The notes beneath the pieces were generated by a model. That model was not told the DNA's origin. It did no database searches and was given only the letters and a program-made list of their open reading frames with translations. Position numbers and translations under genes: made by a program. A stretch of DNA of 64,000 bases from Pinibacter soli (GTDB taxonomy: Bacteria > Bacteroidota > Bacteroidia > Chitinophagales > Chitinophagaceae). The stretch's first letter is position 1. Every line of letters starts with the position of its first letter. Below are positions 32,374 through 40,960 of the stretch, in pieces. The stretch lies in assembly GCF_029961145.1 (NCBI RefSeq), contig NZ_JASBRG010000007.1, forward strand, positions 119,897-183,896, given 5' to 3'.

Positions 32374-33717
32374 ATGTCAGGTACCATACTAATAATCGAC
32401 GACGAAGACAAACTACGGCACTTGTTTGCACGTATAATCGGATTGGAAGGATATCATGTGATACAGGCAGAGGATTATAAAACTGGTTTGCAATTGATGC
32501 AAAAACACGCAGAGATTGACATCATCCTCACCGACGTAAAGCTCCCCGACGGCAACGGCATTGATCTTGTGCCGGAAGCAAAAAAGTATTTGCCTGCCGC
32601 TGAAATTATCGTCATGACTGCTTTTGCGACCATTCACGACGGCATTGAAGCGATGAAACGGGGTGCCTTTGATTATTTTGTAAAGGGTGACGACAACGAT
32701 AAAATCATTCCCGCACTCAGCCGCGCCATTGACAAAGTGCAACTGCAAAAGCAGGTGTATAGCCTGCAGGCGAAGCTGAATGTTCATTATAGTTTCGAGC
32801 AGATCATAGGAAATTCACCGGCAATTCAGAGTGTTATTAAATTGGCGAAAAAAGTTGCCGGCACAGATACCAATGTTTTAATAACGGGTGAAACGGGCGC
32901 CGGCAAAGAATTGTTTGCTCAATCCATTCATTATAGCAGCGAAAGAAAAAACAAAAATTTTGTCGCCATTAACTGCAGTGCATTTCCAAAAGAGTTGTTG
33001 GAAAGCGAACTGTTCGGACATAAGAAAGGGGCATTCACCGGAGCCGACAGAGATAAAAAAGGGCTCTTCGAAGAAGCGCACCAGGGCACACTGTTTCTTG
33101 ATGAGATAGGAGAGATGCCTGTCGAATTGCAGGCAAAATTGTTGCGTGTGTTGGAATCGCAAACTTTCACAAAGCTTGGAGAAACGAAGCCCACAACCGT
33201 TGATGTGCGTATCGTTGCCGCTACGAATCGCGACCTGCAAAAAGAAATAGATGCACAAGGCTTTCGTGCTGATTTGTTTTACAGGCTCGCCACGTTTGTT
33301 ATCAATGTTCCATCGCTTAATGAAAGAGTAGAGGACATTGACGCACTAACAACTTTTTTTATTCAACGATTTGCTGCTAAAACAAAAAAGATAATCAAGG
33401 GCATTCAAAAAGATGCCTTGTTACTGCTAAAAAATTATCGTTGGAAAGGCAATATCCGCGAGTTGAGAAACGTAATTGAACGTGCCTGCATTCTTTGCGA
33501 CACGCATCAAATTACATTAGATGATCTTCCATTCGAAATCGCGCATCCGCATACAGAAAGTGCATCGCCTCTGTCATTAGACGAAGTCGAAAAATTACAC
33601 ATTCAAAAAGTACTTTCTCTCACTAAAGGAAATAAAACAAAAACCTCGGAGTTGTTGGGTATTGGGTTGACAACGTTGTACAGGAAGATGGAAGAGTATG
33701 GAATTTCGAATCAATGA
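32374..33717 (+). CDS. NtrC-family sigma-54-dependent response regulator
   Basis: A 447-residue regulator with receiver, AAA+ and DNA-binding domains. The receiver has D9/D10, phospho-acceptor D54, T82 and K104. The AAA+ domain has Walker A GETGAGKE at 172-179, the sigma-54 contact loop GAFTGA at 219-224, and the Arg-finger region LRVLESQTFTKLGE. The C-terminal helix-turn-helix of Fis type is KTSELLGIGLTTLYRKMEEYG. Its place after the Kdp kinase and the candidate -24/-12 promoter at 21900 suggest it controls kdp expression in place of the OmpR-type KdpE. The DNA target is unknown. Confidence 0.93.
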   Translation: MSGTILIIDDEDKLRHLFARIIGLEGYHVIQAEDYKTGLQLMQKHAEIDIILTDVKLPDGNGIDLVPEAKKYLPAAEIIVMTAFATIHDGIEAMKRGAFDYFVKGDDNDKIIPALSRAIDKVQLQKQVYSLQAKLNVHYSFEQIIGNSPAIQSVIKLAKKVAGTDTNVLITGETGAGKELFAQSIHYSSERKNKNFVAINCSAFPKELLESELFGHKKGAFTGADRDKKGLFEEAHQGTLFLDEIGEMPVELQAKLLRVLESQTFTKLGETKPTTVDVRIVAATNRDLQKEIDAQGFRADLFYRLATFVINVPSLNERVEDIDALTTFFIQRFAAKTKKIIKGIQKDALLLLKNYRWKGNIRELRNVIERACILCDTHQITLDDLPFEIAHPHTESASPLSLDEVEKLHIQKVLSLTKGNKTKTSELLGIGLTTLYRKMEEYGISNQ

Positions 33718-33831
33718 TTAATACGGCCGTCCCAATATAATTTTCCTGTCGCGTGAAAAATAATCACGAAAAAAGCCAAAACGAAAACTCGCTTTGACTT
33801 TTGACTTTTAAATTTTGAATTTCTAATTATC

Positions 33832-34713
33832 TTATAGTTTCATCAAGCGCTGGTAAGATTTCTCTGTACCATTGATTACTTCCAGGATATACAACCCAGT
33901 CGCTAAATTAGCAGGAGTGTTAATTACCTGTGTTGCAGAACCAGTCAATGTTTTAACCAATATAACAACTCCCTGGTCATTATACAATTTCGCAATTACG
34001 TTGCCGGATTTAACGTCGTTAAGCTTCACTGTAAAATGATCAGTGAATGCAGTTGGATAAACAGCAACAGAAGAAGAAGATGCATTGTTGATCTTAACAG
34101 CAACAACCGCACTGTAAGCAACAGGAGCATCGGAAGAAACGAGTTTCAATCTGTAATAGTTTACACCGCTTGATGCGTTATAGTCTGTATAAGAATAGTT
34201 TTGAACCAATGAGTTGTTTGTTGTGGAAGCAACAGTTTTGATGTCTTCAAAATTAGAACCATCCACGCTATGCTGAACGATCATCGCTTTGCCATTAAGC
34301 TCAGAAGCTGTTGACCAGCGAAGTTCTGCTGTATTACCATTTGCAGTTGCCGTAAAGCTTTGCAAAACAATTGCTAAGGTTGTCACGGTACCGGAGCCAC
34401 TAAGCGGATTTGGATTAAAGGTTGCGCCTTGGGGCTTGTCCACAATTACTTTTCCGCCTGCTTGAATAGTAAGGTCGCCTGTGTAGTTGCCTGATGCGAT
34501 ATACAATGTACCACCAGATTGGACTGTAAATTTTTTAGCTGTATTGCCGGTTACGCAAACGACAACACCATTGCCAATGTTCATGTTAGAATTACCGTTT
34601 GAAGGCGAAATTGAACCTTGAGGACAGGTTTGTGCAGATGCGGAAAAAGCTGAAGAAAGAGCAAGAGCTACCAAAGCAAATGCTTTCATTGTACGGAAGT
34701 AAAATTTAGTCAT
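33832..34713 (-). CDS. T9SS type A sorting-domain protein (secreted)
   Basis: A 293-residue exported protein. The signal peptide begins at the Met at 34686 (MKAFALVALALSSAFSASA); the upstream Met at 34713 is the alternative start. After a Gly/Asn-rich beta-helix-like part (IGNGVVVCVTGNTAKKFTVQ, GGTLYIASGNYTGDL) comes a fibronectin-like domain (TANGNTAELRWSTASELNGK to GVNYYRLKLV). It ends in the C-terminal type IX sorting domain: VAVYPTAFTDHFTVKLND, then LATGLYILEVINGTEKSYQRLMKL. That domain sends proteins through the Por system and is found only in Bacteroidetes. Confidence 0.9.
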   Translation of the reverse strand: MTKFYFRTMKAFALVALALSSAFSASAQTCPQGSISPSNGNSNMNIGNGVVVCVTGNTAKKFTVQSGGTLYIASGNYTGDLTIQAGGKVIVDKPQGATFNPNPLSGSGTVTTLAIVLQSFTATANGNTAELRWSTASELNGKAMIVQHSVDGSNFEDIKTVASTTNNSLVQNYSYTDYNASSGVNYYRLKLVSSDAPVAYSAVVAVKINNASSSSVAVYPTAFTDHFTVKLNDVKSGNVIAKLYNDQGVVILVKTLTGSATQVINTPANLATGLYILEVINGTEKSYQRLMKL

Positions 34714-35026
34714 ATGTGGTTTTAATTTTTAAAAGGGATCGATTACATAGGCCATTAACGGGAATATGTATCCCAAAATGGAATCTTTACATGGAGGAAA
34801 AGGTTTAGTTTAATTTGGTTTGGAGTAGGATATGAAGACCGGATATGTAAAAACCACAAGCTTTTAATACCTCTTTAAATGAAGGCTAATCAGCAGGTAT
34901 TGGATTGGAGACAAAATTGGGTAGATAACACAGCCCAATAGGTGCGAATATATAATGTGCTTTTTATTTTGCAAAATAAAATTCAATTTATCGTCTAAGT
35001 GTTTACACCTAGATGTCCAATAATAA
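34714..35026. other. Gene-free stretch before the ATP-grasp remnant
   Basis: No open frame with coding features and no recognised repeat. The part from about 34999 may be decayed coding sequence of the following pseudogene, in a different frame (reading FTPRCPIITG before a frameshift). Confidence 0.5.
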
Positions 35027-35284
35027 CAGGCATTTGCGAGGTATCGTGAATATTTCAAGCTATCAAAGCAACGTGGTTGCCCACCCGAAGTGGTACAATT
35101 TGCAGAAAGCCGGTGTCGCGAATACACGCCACATGAAGTGTTTGTAATGGACATTTGCCAGTGTGGTGATGACTATTATATAGTCGAATGTGGCTGCATG
35201 AATGGCGCTGGATTTTACAACGCAGATATTGATAAGATTGTCAAGTCTGTTACGGAGCATTTCGCATCCCATAGAGACGCATGA
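35027..35284 (+). pseudogene. Remnant of an ATP-grasp (DUF4343-like) protein, C-terminal end
   Basis: An 85-codon frame between two stops with no good start: QAFARYREYFKLSKQRGCPP, then EVVQFAESRCREYTPHEVFV, then MDICQCGDDYYIVECGCMNG and AGFYNADIDKIVKSVTEHFA. The D-hydrophobic-C...YYIVECGCMNGAGFY pattern matches the closing metal-binding Glu/Asn strand of ATP-grasp enzymes, with N replaced in part (usually EFN or EVN). The N-terminal and central domains are gone. Residual similarity upstream is in another frame. The stop codon falls in a family H repeat. It is a decayed gene rather than a functional small protein. Confidence 0.6.
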
Positions 35285-35334
35285 AAATGCGTCTCCGCCC
35301 CATGCGCCCGAGACGCGTTCAACGCGTCTCTACA
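35273..35334. repeat. Two family H palindromes
   Basis: GAGACGCAT and ATGCGTCTC around GAAA (35274-35295), then GAGACGCGTT and AACGCGTCTC (35310-35330). A divergent copy lies at 17912-17932. Confidence 0.85.
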
Positions 35335-35373
35335 GATGCGTAACGTTCGGCATTGGCATTTAGTATTCAGCTA

Positions 35374-35410
35374 AAAATAAGAATGCGGCCCGAAAGCCGC
35401 ATCTTATTTT
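35374..35410 (-). terminator. Intrinsic terminator of the acidic-protein gene
   Basis: AAGATGCGGC and GCCGCATTCTT pair on the minus strand, flanked by AAAAT and ending in TTATTTTTAG. The stop codon is a few bases upstream. Confidence 0.85.
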
Positions 35411-35422
35411 CCTATTGCGAGT

Positions 35423-35929
35423 CTAAATATCCTCTGCTTCATCATCCTCCGCAGTTTCATCCTCATCTGTGACTTCTTCTGCTTCCGGAAGATCGAGGTC
35501 CTCACCAAAACGGTCCTTCACAAGATTTGATTCTTCCAACGGGATTCCTTCTTCATCGGTACGGTCGAGTGCTGCGGCACGGACGGCAGCCTCATCTTCA
35601 TCTCCGGGTGTTTGAACTGCAGCTTTCTGCAAAAGCTTACGCTCCGTTTTACTTACATTGCTTTCATTGAATGTATCTTCTTCTTCTTCAAACAAATTAC
35701 CACCTTCTTCATCTTTGGAGGAGATGGTTGTATCTCCATATTCGCCAAAACGCGGGACGTGTATATGTTCCTGGCCCGGTATATCTTTTACATCCGGCAA
35801 ATCGATAGTTGTTTCTTCTTGCTCCATTTCCTTCCTGTCTTTTTCACTATCGGGTAAATCTTTACCCGCATATTTATCTGCCAGTCTGTTATCGCTTGTA
35901 TCTGGTGCTTTTGCTGATTGTTTTTTCAT
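35423..35929 (-). CDS. Acidic low-complexity protein of unknown function
   Basis: A 168-residue soluble protein with no signal peptide or membrane segment, extremely rich in Glu and Asp, especially the C-terminus (EEVTDEDETAEDDEAEDI), and probably disordered. It begins with a basic KKQSAKAPDTSDN segment. Homologue families of this kind are seen in Chitinophagaceae without a known function. Codon use is like its neighbours and it has its own terminator, so I take it as a real gene. Confidence 0.72.
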   Translation of the reverse strand: MKKQSAKAPDTSDNRLADKYAGKDLPDSEKDRKEMEQEETTIDLPDVKDIPGQEHIHVPRFGEYGDTTISSKDEEGGNLFEEEEDTFNESNVSKTERKLLQKAAVQTPGDEDEAAVRAAALDRTDEEGIPLEESNLVKDRFGEDLDLPEAEEVTDEDETAEDDEAEDI

Positions 35930-35979
35930 GACACAGCTATTTAGAGGGTATGCTAAAAAGTTGTGCCAAGGCGTTAAAC

Positions 35980-36108
35980 GAATTAATAATTAATAATTAA
36001 GAATTAATAGAGTGTCAACTATCCCTTTGTAGCTTCCTATTTGTTGAAGGATCAGGAGTGCCTTTTTGTAACTTGTGTGTAACACTATTAATTATTAATT
36101 ATTAATTG
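35980..36108. repeat. Family C inverted repeat
   Basis: Left arm AATTAATAATTAAGAATTAA, right arm TTAATTATTAATTATTAATT. Shoulders TAATAGAGTGTCA and GTAACACTATTAA are complementary as well. Confidence 0.88.
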
Positions 36109-36130
36109 GATAGCAACCTACTTGCTATCC
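36108..36130 (-). other. Hairpin with the serine hydrolase stop codon in its loop
   Basis: Perfect 9-bp arms GGATAGCAA and TTGCTATCC with loop CCTAC. On the minus strand the arms encode the last residues (DSK) and the loop holds TAG. A family C arm follows instead of a U-tract. Confidence 0.75.
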
Positions 36131-37200
36131 AACGCTTGATCTATCACCTCCTTAAACTGCAAATAAACGTCTCTTTTTTGCTCGCCAAGAAGGCTTTTGG
36201 TGAAAATAATGCAGGCATAATGTCTTTTGAGGTCGATATACGGCCATGTGCCGAACAGGCCCGGACAAGCCAATACAGTTGGTTTGCCGCTTTCGTCTGC
36301 TTCCTGCACCCACGCCCCGAGCGCATAGTTGTAGCCTTGCGCTACTTTAGGAGCGTATTTGATCATTTCCTGCGTTGTATAAGCTTTGCACATCAATGCA
36401 ACGGACTCTTCAGATAAAATGCGTTTGCCGTTGTACATGCCTTTGTTTAGCAGCATTTCCTGGAATATGAGGTAATCTTTTGCGGAAGATTTTGCTCCGC
36501 CGGAAGGGTCCACTGCATTTCCATTATCATCCTGGAAAGTTGTTTTACGCATGCCAAGCGGTCCTGTTATTCTTTCTTTCACCAATCTTTCAAAAGGCTT
36601 TTTGGCCACTATTTCACATACTCTCGCTGCAACGTCCAGTCCTACGTTTCCATAGAAGAATTGTTTGCCTGGCCTGTCCACGATGTCTTTTTTTGCAGCA
36701 ATTGCATTTACTTCATCTTCCAGGGAAGTATACTTTTTCTTTTCTGCCATCCGTGCAAGAATGCTTTTGTCGGACTCAATTCCGGTTGTTTGGGAAAGAC
36801 AATCCTTGATGCGGATATTTCCTTTACTGTAAGAACCGAATGAAGAAAGGTATTTGCTCATCTCGTCATCCAGCGAGATTTTTCCTTCATCTACAAAAGT
36901 CATTACAACAGCTGCAGTTATCCATTTGCTGCAGCTTGCAACCGGTTCCTGCGAATCTTCTTTCATTTCACCAGTTACACTTTTGTAAATAAGACTGTCC
37001 TTATACACGAGCACCACGGCATTTTCGCCCAATATCTTTTGATTGCTTTTGATGGCGTCATCAAGTGCTGAGAAGTTGTAAGGCGATGGAAGTGGCGCAT
37101 CCTTTTTAGGTTTGGTTTGGGCACCGGCAAACTGAAAAAATAGCATGAAAATCAGTCCTGTACTGCAATAACGTCGCATGTTGTGTGATTTTTGTGACAT
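36118..37200 (-). CDS. Serine hydrolase (beta-lactamase/class C penicillin-binding family), exported
   Basis: 360 residues from the Met at 37200; the Met at 37179 (MRRYCSTGLIFMLFF) gives a tighter signal peptide and may be the real start. The SxxK nucleophile is S89-K92 (ASCSKW), the tyrosine motif is YGN (FFYGNVGLD), and the class C domain continues with GLFGTWPYID in place of the usual KTG. Members are D-aminopeptidases, esterases or beta-lactam-binding enzymes of the envelope; no specific activity can be named. A second member is at 51055-52242. Confidence 0.85.
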   Translation of the reverse strand: MSQKSHNMRRYCSTGLIFMLFFQFAGAQTKPKKDAPLPSPYNFSALDDAIKSNQKILGENAVVLVYKDSLIYKSVTGEMKEDSQEPVASCSKWITAAVVMTFVDEGKISLDDEMSKYLSSFGSYSKGNIRIKDCLSQTTGIESDKSILARMAEKKKYTSLEDEVNAIAAKKDIVDRPGKQFFYGNVGLDVAARVCEIVAKKPFERLVKERITGPLGMRKTTFQDDNGNAVDPSGGAKSSAKDYLIFQEMLLNKGMYNGKRILSEESVALMCKAYTTQEMIKYAPKVAQGYNYALGAWVQEADESGKPTVLACPGLFGTWPYIDLKRHYACIIFTKSLLGEQKRDVYLQFKEVIDQALDSK

Positions 37201-37312
37201 ATTTACTTGGGATTAAAACCTTTCTTTTTGTTGTATGTTTTTTGATAAATAGAAGAACGTGATGATCAATTTAAAAGTATGTAAATCAAATGTGAAAATC
37301 AGCTGATTGGCA

Positions 37313-37435
37313 TTTTTTTTAAATGGTCGTGAAAGGTTAAACGTGGATCGTGAATATATTCCGGTTCATCAGGGCCTTCGAAATCCAGCCACCATTCATG
37401 TTTGACGATTGACGTACATGATTGACCATTCACGA
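37313..37435. repeat. Inverted repeat of CGTGAAT words upstream of clpB
   Basis: Words GGTCGTGAAAGGTTAAACGT and GGATCGTGAAT at the left, TGATTGACCATTCACGA at the right, with ATTGACGTACATGATTGACC in between. It fills much of the 302-nt divergent spacer 37201-37502, in which no standard promoter box was found. Confidence 0.65.
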
Positions 37436-37502
37436 AAAACCGCGCATGCTTCCGGCAATCCGCCGGAATATTTAAACATGTGCGGCCCAAAAAAGAAAGG
37501 TT

Positions 37503-40118
37503 ATGAATTTGAACAATTTTACCATCAAGGCACAGGAAGCAATTGCACAGGCGCAACAACTGGCGTTTAACAGCAACAATCCCAACATTGAAACCGAGCA
37601 TTTGCTGCAGGCTTTGTTGAAGGACCAGGATTCACTGATAGAGTTCCTGTTGAAGAAAAACAACGTAAACATAAATTTCGTTGAAACAAAGCTGAATGAG
37701 AGCATTCAGCGGTTGCCAAAAATGCAGGGCGGTGAGCCGGCACAAAACATCAGCAAAGACGCTAACAACGTGGTATTGCGTGCAGGTGCCGGTTTAAAAA
37801 CTTTTGGTGATGAGTTTGTAAGCGTCGAGCATTTGTTGCTCGCCATTTTGCAGGGCAACGACAATACAGCAAAACTGTTAAAAGATGCAGGTCTTACAGA
37901 AAAAGGTTTGATTGCTGCAGTGAAAGACCTGCGTAAGGGATCTACTGTGAATTCCCAAACACAGGAATCACAGTTCAATACTTTGAACAAATATGCAAAG
38001 AACCTGAACGAAATGGGTCGCCAGGGCAAACTTGATCCTGTAATTGGCCGTGACGAAGAAATAAGAAGAACGCTGCATATTTTGTCGCGCCGTTCTAAAA
38101 ACAATCCGCTGCTAGTGGGAGAACCGGGTGTTGGTAAAACGGCTATAGCAGAAGGTTTGGCAATGCGCATAGTAAACGGCGATGTACCAGAAAACTTAAA
38201 GAGCAAGATTATTTACGCCCTCGACATGGGCCAATTGATCGCAGGCGCAAAATATAAAGGTGAGTTTGAAGAAAGATTGAAAGGTGTTATAAAAGAAGTG
38301 AGTACCAGCGATGGCGAAATCATTTTATTTATAGATGAAATTCACACACTCGTGGGCGCCGGCGGCGGCGAAGGCGCTATGGACGCTGCCAACATTTTGA
38401 AACCGGCTTTGGCCCGAGGTGAATTGAGAGCGATAGGAGCAACGACGCTGAACGAATACCAAAAGTATTTTGAAAAAGATAAAGCACTTGAGCGTCGTTT
38501 CCAAAAAGTAATGATAGAAGAACCTTCTGTTGAAGATGCGATTTCTATTCTCAGAGGTATTAAGGATAAATATGAAACGCATCACCATGTGCGCATTAAA
38601 GACGAAGCGATCATCGCGGCAGTAGAATTATCGAACCGTTATATTACGGATCGTTTTTTACCGGACAAAGCAATTGACCTGATAGATGAAAGTGCTGCGA
38701 AATTGAGGCTGGAAATGAATTCCATGCCGGAAGAACTGGATAAACTGGAAAGACAGATCCGTCAATTGGAAATTGAAAGAGAAGCGATCAAACGTGAAAA
38801 CGACGAAGAAAAACTTAAAGAGCTGAATACGGAAATAGCGAATCTTTCCGTAGAACGCGATACTTATAAAGCTAAGTGGAAGGAAGAGAAGGACCTTGTA
38901 GAGAAAGTGCAAAATGCGAAAGCAGAAGTGGAAAACCTGAAGCTGGCAGCTGATCGTGCAGAACGTGAAGGTGATTATGGTAAAGTGGCCGAAATACGGT
39001 ACGGCAAAGTGAAGGAACAGGAAAAATTGATTCAGCAATTCACAGATGAATTGAATACGATTAGTCAACATTCAAGGCTGATGAAAGAAGAAGTGGATGC
39101 AGATGATATTGCTGAAAGTGTGGCAAAAGCTACAGGCATTCCTGTATCAAGAATGATGCAGGGAGAGCGTGAAAAATTGCTGAACCTGGAAGATGAATTG
39201 CATAAACGTGTGGTAGGACAGGAGGAAGCAATTACGGCTGTGGCAGATGCTATAAGAAGAAGCCGTGCCGGATTGCACGATCCTAAAAAACCGATTGGAT
39301 CATTTATTTTCCTTGGTACAACGGGTGTAGGTAAAACAGAGTTGGCGAAAGCTTTGGCAGATTACCTGTTTGACGACGAGCATATGATGACAAGAATAGA
39401 CATGAGTGAGTACCAGGAAAAACATACCGTAAGCCGCCTGGTTGGTGCGCCTCCGGGATATGTGGGTTATGATGAAGGCGGGCAATTGACAGAGGCAGTG
39501 CGACGCAAACCTTATAGCGTGGTGTTGCTGGATGAAATTGAAAAGGCTCACCCGGATGTTTGGAACATTATGCTGCAAGTGTTGGATGATGGCCGCCTGA
39601 CTGATAACAAAGGTCGCGTGGTGGATTTCAAAAACACCATTATCATTATGACGAGCAACATCGGAAGCCAATTGATACAGGCCAACTTCGAAGATGTGAA
39701 TGAAAGAAACATTGACGACGTAGTAGACAAAACGAAAGACGAAGTGATGGACTTGTTGAGGCAAACAATAAGACCTGAATTCCTGAACCGCGTTGATGAG
39801 ATCATCATGTTCCATCCGTTGTTGAAAAACAACATCAAGGGAGTCGTGAAGATCCAGCTTAACAGTTTGAAAAAACTGGTCGCGCAAAGCGGCGTAGATC
39901 TTGAATTTAGTGACTATGCGTTAGAATACCTCGCTGAACAGGGTTACGATCCTCAGTTTGGTGCGAGACCCTTGAAGAGGCTCATTCAAAAACAAATCGT
40001 TAACCCGCTGAGTAAAAAATTACTCGCCGGCGATGTAGACAAAACGCATCCTGTTCTGGTCGATGTATTTGACGGAGTAGTGGTCTTTAGAAATGATGTA
40101 AAAGAACCCGTGAGATAA
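37503..40118 (+). CDS. clpB: ATP-dependent disaggregase ClpB
   Basis: An 871-residue Hsp100 protein with all expected parts. The N-domain is at 1-150. The first AAA+ domain has Walker A GEPGVGKT at 206-213 and Walker [21 protein letters not shown]. The coiled-coil middle domain spans about 400-525 ([19 protein letters not shown]). The second AAA+ domain has GTTGVGKT near 605 and [16 protein letters not shown], and the C-terminal domain has [18 protein letters not shown]. It threads aggregated proteins with help from DnaK. The small heat shock protein at 6136 would supply substrates. Confidence 0.98.
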   Translation: MNLNNFTIKAQEAIAQAQQLAFNSNNPNIETEHLLQALLKDQDSLIEFLLKKNNVNINFVETKLNESIQRLPKMQGGEPAQNISKDANNVVLRAGAGLKTFGDEFVSVEHLLLAILQGNDNTAKLLKDAGLTEKGLIAAVKDLRKGSTVNSQTQESQFNTLNKYAKNLNEMGRQGKLDPVIGRDEEIRRTLHILSRRSKNNPLLVGEPGVGKTAIAEGLAMRIVNGDVPENLKSKIIYALDMGQLIAGAKYKGEFEERLKGVIKEVSTSDGEIILFIDEIHTLVGAGGGEGAMDAANILKPALARGELRAIGATTLNEYQKYFEKDKALERRFQKVMIEEPSVEDAISILRGIKDKYETHHHVRIKDEAIIAAVELSNRYITDRFLPDKAIDLIDESAAKLRLEMNSMPEELDKLERQIRQLEIEREAIKRENDEEKLKELNTEIANLSVERDTYKAKWKEEKDLVEKVQNAKAEVENLKLAADRAEREGDYGKVAEIRYGKVKEQEKLIQQFTDELNTISQHSRLMKEEVDADDIAESVAKATGIPVSRMMQGEREKLLNLEDELHKRVVGQEEAITAVADAIRRSRAGLHDPKKPIGSFIFLGTTGVGKTELAKALADYLFDDEHMMTRIDMSEYQEKHTVSRLVGAPPGYVGYDEGGQLTEAVRRKPYSVVLLDEIEKAHPDVWNIMLQVLDDGRLTDNKGRVVDFKNTIIIMTSNIGSQLIQANFEDVNERNIDDVVDKTKDEVMDLLRQTIRPEFLNRVDEIIMFHPLLKNNIKGVVKIQLNSLKKLVAQSGVDLEFSDYALEYLAEQGYDPQFGARPLKRLIQKQIVNPLSKKLLAGDVDKTHPVLVDVFDGVVVFRNDVKEPVR

Positions 40119-40128
40119 TACATGTAGA

Positions 40129-40155
40129 GCCGCCGGATAGGCGGTTTTGCTTTTT
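40129..40155 (+). terminator. Intrinsic terminator of clpB
   Basis: CCGCC and GGCGG around GGATA (40130-40144), then TTTTGCTTTTTAAA. Confidence 0.8.
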
Positions 40156-40159
40156 AAAT

Positions 40160-40260
40160 AAAATAAACTGAATAACTGAATGGACTGAATAAACTGGGTG
40201 GTTGACGGTCGCAGTGTTTGATTGAATATGAACATTCAGTCTACTCAGTTATTTAATCAT
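40160..40260. repeat. Family B inverted repeat
   Basis: Left arm AATAAACTGAATAACTGAAT, right arm CATTCAGTCTACTCAGTTAT. It lies between clpB and the next same-strand gene. Confidence 0.82.
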
Positions 40261-40272
40261 TAAAAAAGGAGC

Positions 40273-40830
40273 ATGGCTATGAAGCAAAAAGAAACGGTTG
40301 AAATTATAGAACCGAAAAATGTGTGGACGGGTGATGCCAAAGCACCGTTAAGCCTTGTGATGTTTGGCGATTATGAAAGTGATGAGTGCATAAAGGCGCA
40401 CGATGTGGTTAAACAATTACTTGAGGAATTCGAAGGAAAACTCAGGTTTAATTATCGTCACTTTCCTTTAACGCAAATACACCAACGCGCCCACAAGGCC
40501 GCAGAAGCTGCAGTGGCAGCAGCCCAGGAGGGAAAGTTCTGGGAAATGCATGATCTGTTGTTTCGTTATCACCGCAACCTTGGCACTATCAGCCTGAAGG
40601 AGCATGCACGTGATGCAGGTGTAACAGACAAAAATTTCTTACCCAAACTCGTGGACTCCGTATATGGATGGACGGTAAGAGCTGACCTGCTGGAAGGATT
40701 AGATAAAGGCGTTAAAGACGTGCCTACATTTTTCATCAACGGCGAGCTTTTCACAGAAAAGCCAACGTTTCAAAACTTAAGTAAAGCGTTGGAAGCAGCG
40801 CAAAAATCGAAAAGAAAGAAAGCCGCATAA
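40273..40830 (+). CDS. DsbA-like thioredoxin-fold protein with a single active-site cysteine
   Basis: A 185-residue cytosolic thioredoxin-fold protein without signal peptide, of the group that includes DsbA-like and NhaA-fused thioredoxin_4 proteins (PLSLVMFGDYESDECIKAH, then FNYRHFPLTQIHQRAHKAAEAA and VPTFFINGEL). Where relatives have CPYC, it has S36-D37-E38-C39: only the second cysteine remains. The cis-proline loop DVPTF is intact. It is therefore not a normal dithiol oxidase; a monothiol, glutathione-transferase-like or peroxidase role is possible. Its stop codon lies inside the loop of its own terminator. Confidence 0.85.
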   Translation: MAMKQKETVEIIEPKNVWTGDAKAPLSLVMFGDYESDECIKAHDVVKQLLEEFEGKLRFNYRHFPLTQIHQRAHKAAEAAVAAAQEGKFWEMHDLLFRYHRNLGTISLKEHARDAGVTDKNFLPKLVDSVYGWTVRADLLEGLDKGVKDVPTFFINGELFTEKPTFQNLSKALEAAQKSKRKKAA

Positions 40831-40842
40831 GCGGCTTTTTTT
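40820..40842 (+). terminator. Intrinsic terminator with the stop codon in its loop
   Basis: AAGCCGC (40820-40826) and GCGGCTT (40831-40837) around ATAA, which holds the TAA stop, followed by an eight-T run. A ribosome at the stop codon would cover the stem. Confidence 0.92.
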
Positions 40843-40843
40843 T

Positions 40844-40900
40844 ATTTGAAAATTTGAAAATGTGCTAATTTGAAAATGCTTTCAGTGCCTCAGATTGATT
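40844..40900. repeat. Family A left arm without clear partner
   Basis: TTTGAAAATTTGAAAATGTG followed by the shoulder GAAAATGCTTTCAGTGCCTC. The expected right arm is missing. Confidence 0.65.
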
Positions 40901-40960
40901 GATTAATGCCAGCCCTAAAGGCGGACAGCTTTTAAAAGTTTCTAACCGCTAATCCTAACG

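Noticed and set aside
34864-35272. Open frames of 96 and 69 codons on the minus strand
   Set aside because: They lie opposite the ATP-grasp remnant, whose plus-strand translation shows clear family features; the minus frames show none.
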